Both the position numbers and the translations under genes were made by a program. Below, piece by piece: positions 1 through 6,111 of a stretch of DNA of 6,111 nucleotides (the stretch's first letter is position 1; the number at the start of each line of letters is the position of its first letter). Below the pieces are notes generated by a model, which was given only the letters and a program-made list of their open reading frames with translations, was not told where the DNA came from and ran no database searches. The stretch is from Thermoanaerobacterales bacterium UBA4880 (GTDB lineage Bacteria; Bacillota; Thermoanaerobacteria; Thermoanaerobacterales; UBA4877). The DNA lies in NCBI GenBank assembly GCA_002399285.1, contig DHDI01000013.1:52294-58404 (forward strand), read 5' to 3'.

Positions 1-166
<166 letters not shown>

Positions 167-168
<2 letters not shown>

Positions 169-173
169 GGAGG
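167..173 (+). promoter_or_regulatory. Ribosome binding site of pheT
   Basis: A consensus AAGGAGG lies 7 nt before the ATG at 181. Its first two bases are the last two of the pheS TAA stop, so a ribosome ending pheS sits on the pheT start site. This fits coupled, balanced synthesis of the two subunits and fixes the pheT start. Confidence 0.9.
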
Positions 174-180
174 GAAACAG

Positions 181-2574
181 ATGCTTGTACCTATAAGTTG
201 GCTTAAAGAATTCGTCGATATAGACGTACCCGTGGGGGAACTGTGCGACAGGCTCACCATGACGGGCTGCAAGGTGGAGACGTACACTTACTTAGGCGAA
301 GGGATAGAGAATGTGGTCATCGGCAGGATCCTTGAGTTAGCCAAACATCCTGATGCGGACAATCTGGTCGTATGTAAGGTCGACGTGGGGAGCGAGACCC
401 TGAACATAGTCACGGGAGCCACAAACGTATTTGAAGGGGCGTATATACCGGTGGCTAAGGTCGGCGCCAAGCTGCCGGGAGGAGTTAAGATAAGAAAGAG
501 CAGGCTGAGGGGAATAGAGTCTTTCGGGATGATGTGCTCGGCTAAAGAGCTGGGCATGGATGAGTCGCTCTTCCCCGAATCCATGCGGGACGGTATACTT
601 ATCCTGCCGGAAATGCCGGTGGGTGCAGACGCGGTGAAGGCCGCCGGTCTTGACGACTATGTGATAGAGTTCGAGATCACCCCCAACAGGCCGGACGAGC
701 TCAGCGTGCTGGGCATCGCCAGGGAGACTGCGGCGACGCTGCATAAGGAATTTAAAATGCCCAATAATAAGGCGCCGGAGGAGATATCTGCGGATGGGCT
801 GCCCATTACGGTGGAGATAGAGGACCATGACTTATGCAAAAGGTATGTGGGTAGGGTGATCGAAAATATACAGATAAAGGAATCGCCGTGGGATGTACAG
901 ATGCGGCTTATAAAATGCGGGATCCGTCCCGTCAATAATATAGTGGATTCCACCAATTATGTGATGCTGGAGATGGGGCAGCCCCTGCATGCCTTCGATA
1001 TGGATAAGGTGAAGGGACGCAGGATCACCGCGCGGCGGGCAAAGAAGGGCGAGAAGCTTACCGCCATAGATCATAAGGAGAAGGATCTCGGCGGCGATAT
1101 GCTGCTTATTGCCGATGATTCCGGGCCGATAGGGATAGCCGGGGTCATGGGAGGGCTGAATACCGAGATAGACGCGGAGACAAACAGGGTGTTCATCGAG
1201 TCCGCCAACTTCTTGGGAAGCAATATAAGGCACACATCCAAGGCACTGGGGCTGCGTTCGGAGGCCTCTTCGAGGTTCGAAAAGGGCCTGGCCGTACATC
1301 TGGCCCCTTTGGCTGCGGACAGATGCGCATCGGTGATATATGATCTGGGCGGCGGCGTGCCGCTGTCCGGCAGAATCGACGCATATGACAATCTGCCGCA
1401 GAATAAGCATATATCCGTAAGGCCCGGGAGGGTAAATGCCCTTCTCGGCCTGGACCTTGATGTTGAAACCATGTCCGGCATACTTGCAAAGCTGGAGTTC
1501 GGCGTGACATATAACGGGCAGACCATGGAGATAGATATACCATATTTCCGGGGGGATATAGAGGGCGAAGCGGATATCGCCGAAGAGATCGTCAGGTTTT
1601 ACGGCTATGACAGGATACCCGAAACCATTCTTGACGGCAAGAGGATGGTCCAGGGGAGAAAGACGCGTAAACAGATGCTGGAATATAAGACAAAGGAGCT
1701 ATTGGCTTCATTCTCGCTGTACGAGATCAGCACTTTTTCCTTTGCGGACCCCAAGGACTTGGACAGACTCGGAATAGCGGCGGGTGATATGCGCAGAAAA
1801 TCTGTGCCGCTGCTCAATGCTCTCGGCAAAAATCAAAGCGTCATGAGGACCACGCTGGTGCCTGATATGCTTAAGACTCTGGCGCTCAATGTATCGCGTG
1901 GGGCGAAGAGGCCGTTCATGTTTGAGATGGCTCCCGTCTATTTCACAATCGACGAAGACCTTAAGGAACTGCCCCGGCAGGAATATAGGTTATGTATAGG
2001 GCTATGCGGGGAAGACGCCGATTTTTATGATGTCAAGGGATGCATAGAATATCTGCTGGAGGGCCTGAACATAGGGAATGTCAATTATATAAGGTCACAG
2101 CAGCCCTATCTTCATCCCGGCATATCGGCCGATATAGAGGCAGGCGGCGAAGTCATCGGCCATGTAGGCAGACTGCATCCCGCTGCTGCGGGCAGGTTCG
2201 ATATTTCCCGGGAAACATATGTGGCCGAGCTGGACTTAGATTCTCTGTTTGACAAGGCGGAGACAGAGAGGAAATACATGCCGCTCGGCAGATTCCCCTC
2301 TGTGGACAGGGACGCCGCTTTTGTCGTGGATGAAGATACAAGCGTGGGAGATATGCTGACTGCAGTAAAGAGCGCGGGAGGCAAGCTGGCGGAGGACGTT
2401 ATATTATTTGATGTATACAGAGGCAAACAAATACCCGAAGGCAAAAAGAGCACGGCATTTTCCATAACATTCCGGGCTGCGGACAGGACGCTTACCTTAG
2501 ACGAAGTAGATAAGCTGATGGATAAAATAGTAGATAAGATCACTTCGGAGTTTAAGGGCGAAGTAAGGGGTTAA
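181..2574 (+). CDS. pheT: Phenylalanyl-tRNA synthetase beta subunit
   Basis: A complete 797-residue protein, the usual length for bacterial PheT (about 790-800). Domains in order: an N-terminal segment (MLVPISWLKEFVDI); an EMAP/OB-fold tRNA-binding domain at about residues 40-155, with GRILELAKHPDADNL at 48-62; the B3/B4 editing domain at about 215-395, with GQPLHAFDMDKVKG near 266-279; the B5 domain at about 410-480, whose acidic segment around 459-469 (DIEGEADIAEE) is the usual Mg-binding site; a degenerate class II synthetase core; and a C-terminal FDX-ACB domain at about 699-797 that contacts the tRNA anticodon stem. PheT pairs with PheS in the cytoplasmic tetramer, binds tRNA-Phe, and hydrolyses Tyr-tRNA-Phe in the B3/B4 domain. 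It starts at ATG with an ideal Shine-Dalgarno and ends in TAA. A terminator about 60 nt downstream closes the unit. Any T-box leader, common upstream of pheS in Bacillota, would lie outside the window. Confidence 0.98.
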   Translation: MLVPISWLKEFVDIDVPVGELCDRLTMTGCKVETYTYLGEGIENVVIGRILELAKHPDADNLVVCKVDVGSETLNIVTGATNVFEGAYIPVAKVGAKLPGGVKIRKSRLRGIESFGMMCSAKELGMDESLFPESMRDGILILPEMPVGADAVKAAGLDDYVIEFEITPNRPDELSVLGIARETAATLHKEFKMPNNKAPEEISADGLPITVEIEDHDLCKRYVGRVIENIQIKESPWDVQMRLIKCGIRPVNNIVDSTNYVMLEMGQPLHAFDMDKVKGRRITARRAKKGEKLTAIDHKEKDLGGDMLLIADDSGPIGIAGVMGGLNTEIDAETNRVFIESANFLGSNIRHTSKALGLRSEASSRFEKGLAVHLAPLAADRCASVIYDLGGGVPLSGRIDAYDNLPQNKHISVRPGRVNALLGLDLDVETMSGILAKLEFGVTYNGQTMEIDIPYFRGDIEGEADIAEEIVRFYGYDRIPETILDGKRMVQGRKTRKQMLEYKTKELLASFSLYEISTFSFADPKDLDRLGIAAGDMRRKSVPLLNALGKNQSVMRTTLVPDMLKTLALNVSRGAKRPFMFEMAPVYFTIDEDLKELPRQEYRLCIGLCGEDADFYDVKGCIEYLLEGLNIGNVNYIRSQQPYLHPGISADIEAGGEVIGHVGRLHPAAAGRFDISRETYVAELDLDSLFDKAETERKYMPLGRFPSVDRDAAFVVDEDTSVGDMLTAVKSAGGKLAEDVILFDVYRGKQIPEGKKSTAFSITFRAADRTLTLDEVDKLMDKIVDKITSEFKGEVRG

Positions 2575-2576
2575 AG

Positions 2577-2632
2577 TTTGGCATGGTCTGTCAGTTTGTC
2601 TGCGAGAGTGGCATTGGTCTGTGGTTGGCCTG
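2577..2632 (+). repeat. Solo end of a dispersed fold-back repeat (copy 1)
   Basis: This GC-richer non-coding stretch starts 3 nt after the pheT stop. Its core, 2602-2624, is 20/23 identical without gaps to the reverse complement of 5958-5980. The flanking GTTTG at 2594-2598 is also shared (5982-5986 reverse complement) after a 2-nt indel. All three core mismatches are transitions. Its first 14 bases (2577-2590) match 6098-6111 directly, 12/14. Both matches keep the order expected if this is the right-hand end of the element seen at 5950-6111. Similarity stops just before the terminator stem at 2634. No open frame fits here. The repeat relationship is seen directly; calling it a solo right end is inference. 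Confidence 0.7.
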
Positions 2633-2633
2633 G

Positions 2634-2665
2634 AGGCTAAGGAGAAATCCTCAGCCTTTATTTTT
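2634..2665 (+). terminator. Rho-independent terminator of the pheST unit
   Basis: The stem AGGCTAAGGA (2634-2643) pairs with TCCTCAGCCT (2648-2657) around a GAAA tetraloop, giving nine Watson-Crick pairs and one A-C mismatch. It is followed directly by a T-rich tract (TTTATTTTTATA, from 2657). It sits 59 nt past the pheT stop and faces the same way, so it most likely ends the pheS-pheT transcript and separates it from zapA. Confidence 0.88.
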
Positions 2666-2697
2666 ATATAAAGAAGGAAAATAAGGATTTATAACGA

Positions 2698-2709
2698 AAC
2701 TTATAAGTT
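2698..2709. promoter_or_regulatory. 12-bp perfect palindrome in the zapA upstream region
   Basis: AACTTATAAGTT is its own reverse complement. It lies in the AT-rich stretch between the phe terminator and zapA, about 40 bp upstream of the candidate -10 box. It could be a protein-binding site, but in such AT-rich sequence a 12-bp palindrome can arise by chance, and I cannot assign a regulator. Confidence 0.25.
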
Positions 2710-2719
2710 AAGATAATAA

Positions 2720-2748
2720 TTGAAGTTGTTAAAGCGATTTATAATATT
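2720..2748 (+). promoter_or_regulatory. Candidate sigma-A-type promoter of zapA-mutS2-DUF523
   Basis: TTGAAG at 2720-2725 resembles a -35 box (4/6). A perfect TATAAT lies at 2740-2745 but only 14 nt away; the overlapping AATATT at 2743-2748 gives the standard 17-nt spacing with a 4/6 match. Either would start transcription near 2752-2756, just before the zapA Shine-Dalgarno. A promoter is expected here because a terminator lies upstream, but the spacing conflict keeps the exact boxes uncertain. Confidence 0.4.
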
Positions 2749-2760
2749 TGGGCTTGCTAT

Positions 2761-2765
2761 GGGAG
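2761..2765 (+). promoter_or_regulatory. Ribosome binding site deciding the zapA start
   Basis: GGGAG ends 9 nt before the ATG at 2775 and directly abuts the in-frame ATG at 2766. Only the 2775 start has workable spacing, and it also gives the protein end expected for the family. The further upstream in-frame TTG codons (2748, 2754) have no upstream Shine-Dalgarno. Confidence 0.65.
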
Positions 2766-2774
2766 ATGATAGAT

Positions 2775-3125
2775 ATGGAGGAAAATGCCAATCGGGTAGA
2801 GGTATATATAAACGGGAAACCCTATAGAATGAAGAGCGGCAATGAAGTTGAATATATGAAGATAATAGCCGAAACCGTAGACGATATGATGTCCGAAATA
2901 CGAAAAAATAATAATAAATTGGGCAGGGAGGACCTTGCGGTATTGGCAGCCTTAAATCTTGCCGACAGACTCAGGAAAAAAGAAGATGAAGCCGATTCCC
3001 TTGAGGATAGATTAACTGCGGTACAATCGGAAAACGAGGGTTTAAAGAGAAATATAGAAGAGCTTACAAAAGAGCTCAATGATTTTATTACGGCTTTTGA
3101 CAGGACAAAAAATTTAAAGTTATAA
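2775..3125 (+). CDS. zapA: Cell division protein ZapA
   Basis: A 116-residue protein. The N-terminal part has the ZapA/YshA pattern: a short beta-hairpin, NRVEVYINGKPYRMKSGNEV, then the helix YMKIIAETVDDMM. It continues with the family-typical ...LAVLAALNLADRL helix, and the C-terminal third (from about residue 62) is a charged, heptad-like coiled coil. In the family, ZapA forms dimers and tetramers that bind FtsZ and bundle protofilaments, helping the Z-ring form at mid-cell; it is cytoplasmic and usually dispensable. The position between pheT and mutS2 is the usual one in Bacillota and supports the call. Starting at 2775 (ATG) rather than the upstream TTG codons avoids an unusual extra nine residues and fits the Shine-Dalgarno. 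The C-terminal coiled coil is longer than that of the roughly 85-residue Bacillus protein. TAA stop; mutS2 follows within 17 nt. Confidence 0.9.
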   Translation: MEENANRVEVYINGKPYRMKSGNEVEYMKIIAETVDDMMSEIRKNNNKLGREDLAVLAALNLADRLRKKEDEADSLEDRLTAVQSENEGLKRNIEELTKELNDFITAFDRTKNLKL

Positions 3126-3130
3126 AGGAG
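3124..3130 (+). promoter_or_regulatory. Ribosome binding site of mutS2
   Basis: AAAGGAG overlaps the zapA TAA stop (3123-3125). It directly abuts the TTG at 3131, which therefore cannot use it, and lies 12 nt before the TTG at 3143, a somewhat long but usable spacing. This favours 3143 as the mutS2 start and suggests coupling to zapA translation. Confidence 0.6.
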
Positions 3131-3142
3131 TTGACTCGCAAT

Positions 3143-5491
3143 TTGAGGTGCAATATATCGGACAAGGATTTAAAAGCGCTGGAATATGGCAAGATCATCG
3201 AGATGCTCAAGGAGCTGACCTTTACGCCTATGGGCTGCGAGATGGCCGAGGCCATGCTTCCGGGGCATGATATGGAAATGATCGGGATCGGCTTGGACGA
3301 GACCGGCGAGGCGCTTAAGATGATAGGGATCAAGGGCTTTCCCAACATGGGAAAGATAGAGGATATACGAAGGATCTTAAGCAGTCTGAGAATGGGAGCC
3401 GACCTGAGCCAGGGGGAGCTTCTACATGTCGCCTGGATGCTGAATGCCTGCGGGATCTTGCAGGACTACGTCGCAGGCGACGACTTGGGCTGTGTGCAGT
3501 TAACTGGCCTGGCCGATGAGATCAGACCGCATAGAGAGCTCAGAAAAGAAATAGAGGATAAGATAATATCCGATGAGGAGATGGACGACAATGCCAGTCC
3601 CGAGCTTTACTCCATCAGAAAGAAGATCAAAAATATCAATTCATCCATCAGGGACAGATTGAATTCAATGATCACGTCCTCAAGATATCAAAAGGTGCTT
3701 CAGGACCCCATAATCACCATAAGAGAGGGCAGGTTCGTAATTCCGGTAAAGCAGGAATACAAGGGCACCATAAGCGGCGTGGTACACGATCAGTCGGCCA
3801 GCGGCGCCACACTATACATCGAACCAATGCCCATAGTCGAGATGAACAATGAAGTGAGGCAGCTTGAACTCAAAGAGAGGGACGAGATAAAGAGGATATT
3901 AAAAGAACTCAGTGAAAAACTTGCGGATGTGCGCAGCGAGATAGAGGACGACGTGGAAATCTTGGGGGAGCTGGACTTTATTTTTGCCAAGGCGTACCTT
4001 GCTCAAAGGATGAATGCGGCTAAACCGGAGCTTAACAATGTGGGTTATACCAAGCTTCTAAAGGCAAAACATCCGCTCATAGCGTCCGAAAAAGTGGTGC
4101 CCGTGGATATAGAGATCGGAAGGGACTTTGACGTATTGGTGATAACCGGGCCGAATACGGGAGGAAAGACCGTATCTTTAAAGACGGCCGGCCTGCTGGT
4201 CGCCATGGCGCTCTCCGGCCTGTATATCCCCGCCGAATACGGCTCGGAGGTCGCGGTATATGACAACATGTTTGCGGATATAGGTGATGAACAGAGCATA
4301 GAGCAATCGCTGAGCACTTTTTCATCCCATATTTCAAACATAGTGAGGATTCTAAAAGGTGTGGGCAATAACTGCCTTGTATTGCTGGACGAGCTCGGTG
4401 CGGGCACCGATCCCAGCGAGGGTGCTGCGCTGGGGCTTGGGATCCTGGAATTCTTCAGGGAACGCGGCGTCAAGGTCGTAGCCACCACGCATTACAGCGA
4501 GATAAAAGCCTATGCGCTGAAGACGGACAGGGTGGAGAATGCCAGCGTCGAATTTGATGTGGATACCCTGCGGCCCACATATCGGCTTATGATCGGTATA
4601 CCCGGCAAGAGCAACGCTTTTCTCATATCCGAAAGGCTGGGGCTGGATAAAGGGGTGATCGACAAGGCCCGGGGATATATATCCTCAGAGGAAATGAAGA
4701 TGGAAGACCTCATCATGGAGCTGGAGAAAAACAGACTGAATGCCGAGGAGGACAAGCGTAAGGCCGAGATACTGCTTGCGCAGACCAACAGGGAAAGGGA
4801 GAAGATGGAAGAGGAGAAGAAACGGCTGGAGATAGAGAGGGCCGAAATATTGCAGGAAGCCAAGGACAAGGCAAACAGGATCGCTTCCGAAACCAAAAGG
4901 GAAGCCAAGAGCATAATAAAAGAGTTAAGAGACCTGAGCAAAATAGACGACCGCTCAAACAGAGACAGGGAAATCGAAAGACTGCGCAAGGAAATGACCG
5001 AAAGACTTGGTACCGGCGAAGAGGACGAAGAGGATACAATAAACGCTCCCAAAGACATTGTTCCCGGTATGGACGTGTATATAAAGTCGATAGGACAAAA
5101 CGGCATCATACTCAGAAGGGATGGAGACAAGGCAGAAGTGCAGGCCGGGATAATGAAGATAACCGTAGATACGGCCGATCTGCTTGAAACTGCGGCAAAG
5201 AAGAAAAACAATAAAACCCAGTCCGCACTAAGACTCAATAAGATCAACACGATCTCTCCACAGATAGATGTGAGGGGTATGAGCTTAGATGACGCGCTGC
5301 TTACCATCGATAAATATCTTGATGACGCATGTATATCGGGCCTAAAGCAGGTCAGGATCATCCACGGCAAGGGAACGGGAGTTTTGAGAAGCGGCGTCAA
5401 GCAATACTTAAGAAGCAACGCCAGGGTGACTTCCTTCAGGCTGGGGATGCTGAGCGAAGGCGGAGACGGCGTTACGGTGGTGGAGCTGTGA
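3143..5491 (+). CDS. mutS2: MutS2 ATPase/Smr endonuclease-family protein
   Basis: About 782 residues from the TTG at 3143, close to the usual 780-790 for MutS2. It lacks the mismatch-recognition domain of MutS1. In order: MutS core and lever helices (about 1-300); an ABC-type ATPase with Walker A GPNTGGKT at 336-343, the DEQSIEQSLSTFSSH signature region, Walker B LVLLDE ending at D416/E417, and the H-loop TTHYSEIKA; a long charged coiled coil (about 515-622); a KOW/SH3-like domain (about 638-685); and a C-terminal Smr domain (about 705-782) with DVRG at 709-712 and HGKGTGVLR from 741. All key motifs are intact. Family roles are suppressing or processing recombination intermediates and, in Bacillus, sensing and splitting collided ribosomes; the sequence does not decide which dominates here. 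An alternative TTG at 3131 would add four residues but has no Shine-Dalgarno spacing. The stop overlaps the next gene's GTG start. Confidence 0.96.
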   Translation: MRCNISDKDLKALEYGKIIEMLKELTFTPMGCEMAEAMLPGHDMEMIGIGLDETGEALKMIGIKGFPNMGKIEDIRRILSSLRMGADLSQGELLHVAWMLNACGILQDYVAGDDLGCVQLTGLADEIRPHRELRKEIEDKIISDEEMDDNASPELYSIRKKIKNINSSIRDRLNSMITSSRYQKVLQDPIITIREGRFVIPVKQEYKGTISGVVHDQSASGATLYIEPMPIVEMNNEVRQLELKERDEIKRILKELSEKLADVRSEIEDDVEILGELDFIFAKAYLAQRMNAAKPELNNVGYTKLLKAKHPLIASEKVVPVDIEIGRDFDVLVITGPNTGGKTVSLKTAGLLVAMALSGLYIPAEYGSEVAVYDNMFADIGDEQSIEQSLSTFSSHISNIVRILKGVGNNCLVLLDELGAGTDPSEGAALGLGILEFFRERGVKVVATTHYSEIKAYALKTDRVENASVEFDVDTLRPTYRLMIGIPGKSNAFLISERLGLDKGVIDKARGYISSEEMKMEDLIMELEKNRLNAEEDKRKAEILLAQTNREREKMEEEKKRLEIERAEILQEAKDKANRIASETKREAKSIIKELRDLSKIDDRSNRDREIERLRKEMTERLGTGEEDEEDTINAPKDIVPGMDVYIKSIGQNGIILRRDGDKAEVQAGIMKITVDTADLLETAAKKKNNKTQSALRLNKINTISPQIDVRGMSLDDALLTIDKYLDDACISGLKQVRIIHGKGTGVLRSGVKQYLRSNARVTSFRLGMLSEGGDGVTVVEL

Positions 5492-5949
5492 AACCGGAAG
5501 AGAAGGGGAAGATCCTGGTCAGCGCCTGCCTAGTGGGTTTTGAATGCAGATACGACGGCAGGAATAATATCAACGATAATATAGTCGAGTTGGTAAAGCA
5601 AGGCAGGGCGATACCGGTTTGCCCCGAGCAGCTGGGCGGCCTTGCTACGCCGCGAAGCCCTGCAGAGATCAAGACTGAGGACGGCATGACCAAGGTGTAT
5701 GATATAAACGGAGTGGACGTTACCGACATGTTCAGCGCCGGAGCTGTAAAAACCTTAGAGTTAGCTGAGCTTTATGGAATAAAGGCGGCAATTTTAAAGT
5801 CGCGAAGTCCGTCCTGCGGCTGCGGCAAGGTATACAGCGGACATTTTGACGGCAGTCTTACAGACGGCGACGGTATCACGGCAAAGCTCTTAAAGGACAA
5901 CGGAATAGACGTTATATGCGATGATGAATTAAACAAGGGGCCGGTCTAA
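5488..5949 (+). CDS. DUF523 / TudS-family protein, probable [4Fe-4S] thiouracil desulfurase
   Basis: A 153-residue protein with the whole DUF523 pattern: SACLVG with C14, CRYDG (C20), CPEQLGGLATPR with C45 and E47, and KSRSPSCG with C110. Members of this family studied biochemically (TudS) are [4Fe-4S] enzymes in which three conserved cysteines hold the cluster and the free iron takes sulfur from 2-thiouracil to give uracil. C14, C45 and C110 are the natural candidates here. The length is that of the stand-alone domain; no membrane segment or signal peptide is seen, so it is cytoplasmic. The GTG start at 5488 shares 4 nt (GTGA) with the mutS2 stop. GGTGG at 5476-5480 lies 7 nt upstream, so translation is probably coupled. 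The frame is open further upstream, to an ATG at 5329, but that would overlap the mutS2 Smr domain and add residues outside the family pattern. The physiological substrate is inferred, not shown. Confidence 0.9.
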   Translation: MKPEEKGKILVSACLVGFECRYDGRNNINDNIVELVKQGRAIPVCPEQLGGLATPRSPAEIKTEDGMTKVYDINGVDVTDMFSAGAVKTLELAELYGIKAAILKSRSPSCGCGKVYSGHFDGSLTDGDGITAKLLKDNGIDVICDDELNKGPV

Positions 5950-5986
5950 AACCAGTCCCACAGGCCGATGTCACTCTCGCGCAAAC

Positions 5987-6009
5987 GCGAAATTGCACGG
6001 CAATTTTGC
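5987..6009. repeat. Hairpin near the left end of the fold-back element
   Basis: GCGAAATTGC (5987-5996) pairs with GCAATTTTGC (6000-6009) around a 3-nt ACG loop, ten pairs with one G-U. The right arm core GCAATTT (6000-6006) can instead pair with a second AAATTGC at 6032-6038, so two folds compete. No T-tract follows, so it does not look like an ordinary terminator. Confidence 0.7.
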
Positions 6010-6025
6010 TTGCTGCGCTGGCTGC

Positions 6026-6076
6026 GCCTGCAAATTGCAGTCACATACGTTTTAGTATGCTCCTTTATTTGTAGGC
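6026..6076. repeat. Central nested stem-loop of the fold-back element
   Basis: GCCTGCAAAT (6026-6035) pairs with ATTTGTAGGC (6067-6076), ten pairs including one G-U. It encloses a second stem, CATAC (6044-6048) with GTATG (6055-6059), around GTTTTA. The loop marks the apparent centre of symmetry of the whole element. Confidence 0.7.
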
Positions 6077-6111
6077 TTGCCGCCTTGCCTTGCACGATTT
6101 GTCACGGTCTG

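Larger units (their letters stand above)
5951..6111. repeat. Fold-back repeat element, right end cut by window edge (copy 2)
   Basis: This fills the sequence after the DUF523 stop; no gene is visible. Its left end (about 5951-5986) is the inverted counterpart of the fragment after pheT (2594-2632). Inside are nested complementary arms: 5987-5996 with 6000-6009; 6026-6035 with 6067-6076; and a central CATAC/GTATG hairpin at 6044-6059. The final 14 bases match the first 14 of the pheT-adjacent fragment. Extending by that fragment's remaining 42 bases puts the right end near 6153, making an element of about 203 bp whose midpoint (about 6052) coincides with the central hairpin loop. That agreement supports a symmetric element with terminal inverted repeats, like a MITE or a BIME-type extragenic element. 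No transposase or target-site duplication is visible, so mobility is inference. Confidence 0.72.

Noticed and set aside
832..1410. A 192-codon minus-strand open frame inside pheT, plus several shorter ones
   Set aside because: Low-complexity composition and complete overlap with well-conserved PheT domains; no family features.
2748..2774. A TTG start for zapA giving 125 residues
   Set aside because: No Shine-Dalgarno precedes it, and it overlaps the candidate -10 box; ATG 2775 has GGGAG at proper spacing.
4510..5418. A 302-codon open frame on the minus strand opposite mutS2
   Set aside because: It is a serine/leucine-rich shadow of the purine-rich GAG/AAG codons of the MutS2 coiled coil; it has no recognisable domain, and the + strand frame has intact family motifs throughout.
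5329..5487. An upstream ATG extension of the DUF523 gene to 206 residues
   Set aside because: The extra 53 residues run out of frame through the conserved Smr domain of MutS2 and precede the normal DUF523 N-terminus; the GTG at 5488 matches the family start.
2602..5980. Long-range RNA pairing between the two repeat copies (all three mismatches become G-U pairs)
   Set aside because: The copies lie in different transcripts separated by a terminator, and common ancestry explains the complementarity.
5950..6111. CRISPR array, tRNA or attachment site in the terminal non-coding stretch
   Set aside because: There are no regularly spaced direct repeats, no cloverleaf or TTC-loop pattern, and no integrase nearby; the signal is inverted, not direct, repetition.

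Overview
The window reads as a stretch of Bacillota chromosome, most likely Clostridia. The reasons are the gene order pheS-pheT / zapA-mutS2, the purine-rich Shine-Dalgarno sequences, the use of TTG and GTG starts, and frequent ATA and AGG codons. All genes lie on the + strand. This is a housekeeping region: four of the five genes belong to well-known families, and the fifth is a DUF523/TudS-type iron-sulfur protein. I do not recognise the species.

Layout. Positions 1-168 are the 3' end of pheS, the alpha subunit of phenylalanyl-tRNA synthetase, and 181-2574 is complete pheT, the beta subunit; the two form one transcription unit. A non-coding gap follows (2575-2774). It holds a 3'-end-proximal repeat fragment (2577-2632), a rho-independent terminator (2634-2665) that ends the phe unit, and an AT-rich stretch with a weak promoter candidate. 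A second unit follows: zapA (2775-3125, FtsZ-ring accessory protein), mutS2 (start near 3143, end 5491, MutS-type ATPase with KOW and Smr domains), and a DUF523 gene (5488-5949) whose GTG start overlaps the mutS2 stop by 4 nt. From 5950 to the window end there is no gene. That space is filled by a strongly self-complementary repeat element cut off by the window edge.

The most interesting signal is this repeat. Its left end (about 5951-5986) matches, on the opposite strand, the fragment just after pheT (20 of 23 identical without gaps in the core, all differences transitions). The last 14 bases of the window (6098-6111) match the start of that same fragment in the same orientation (12 of 14). 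The simplest reading is a fold-back element of about 200 bp with terminal inverted repeats, centred on a hairpin near 6051, whose right end lies just past the window. The copy after pheT would then be a solo right end. Both copies begin within a few bases of a stop codon.

How the genes relate: PheS and PheT assemble the heterotetrameric synthetase that charges tRNA-Phe. ZapA acts at the division ring. MutS2 acts on branched DNA and/or collided ribosomes. The DUF523 protein is probably a desulfurase for thiolated pyrimidines. The zapA-mutS2-DUF523 unit looks like a conserved-neighbour operon rather than a single pathway. I see no defence island, CRISPR array, tRNA, rRNA or transposase gene.
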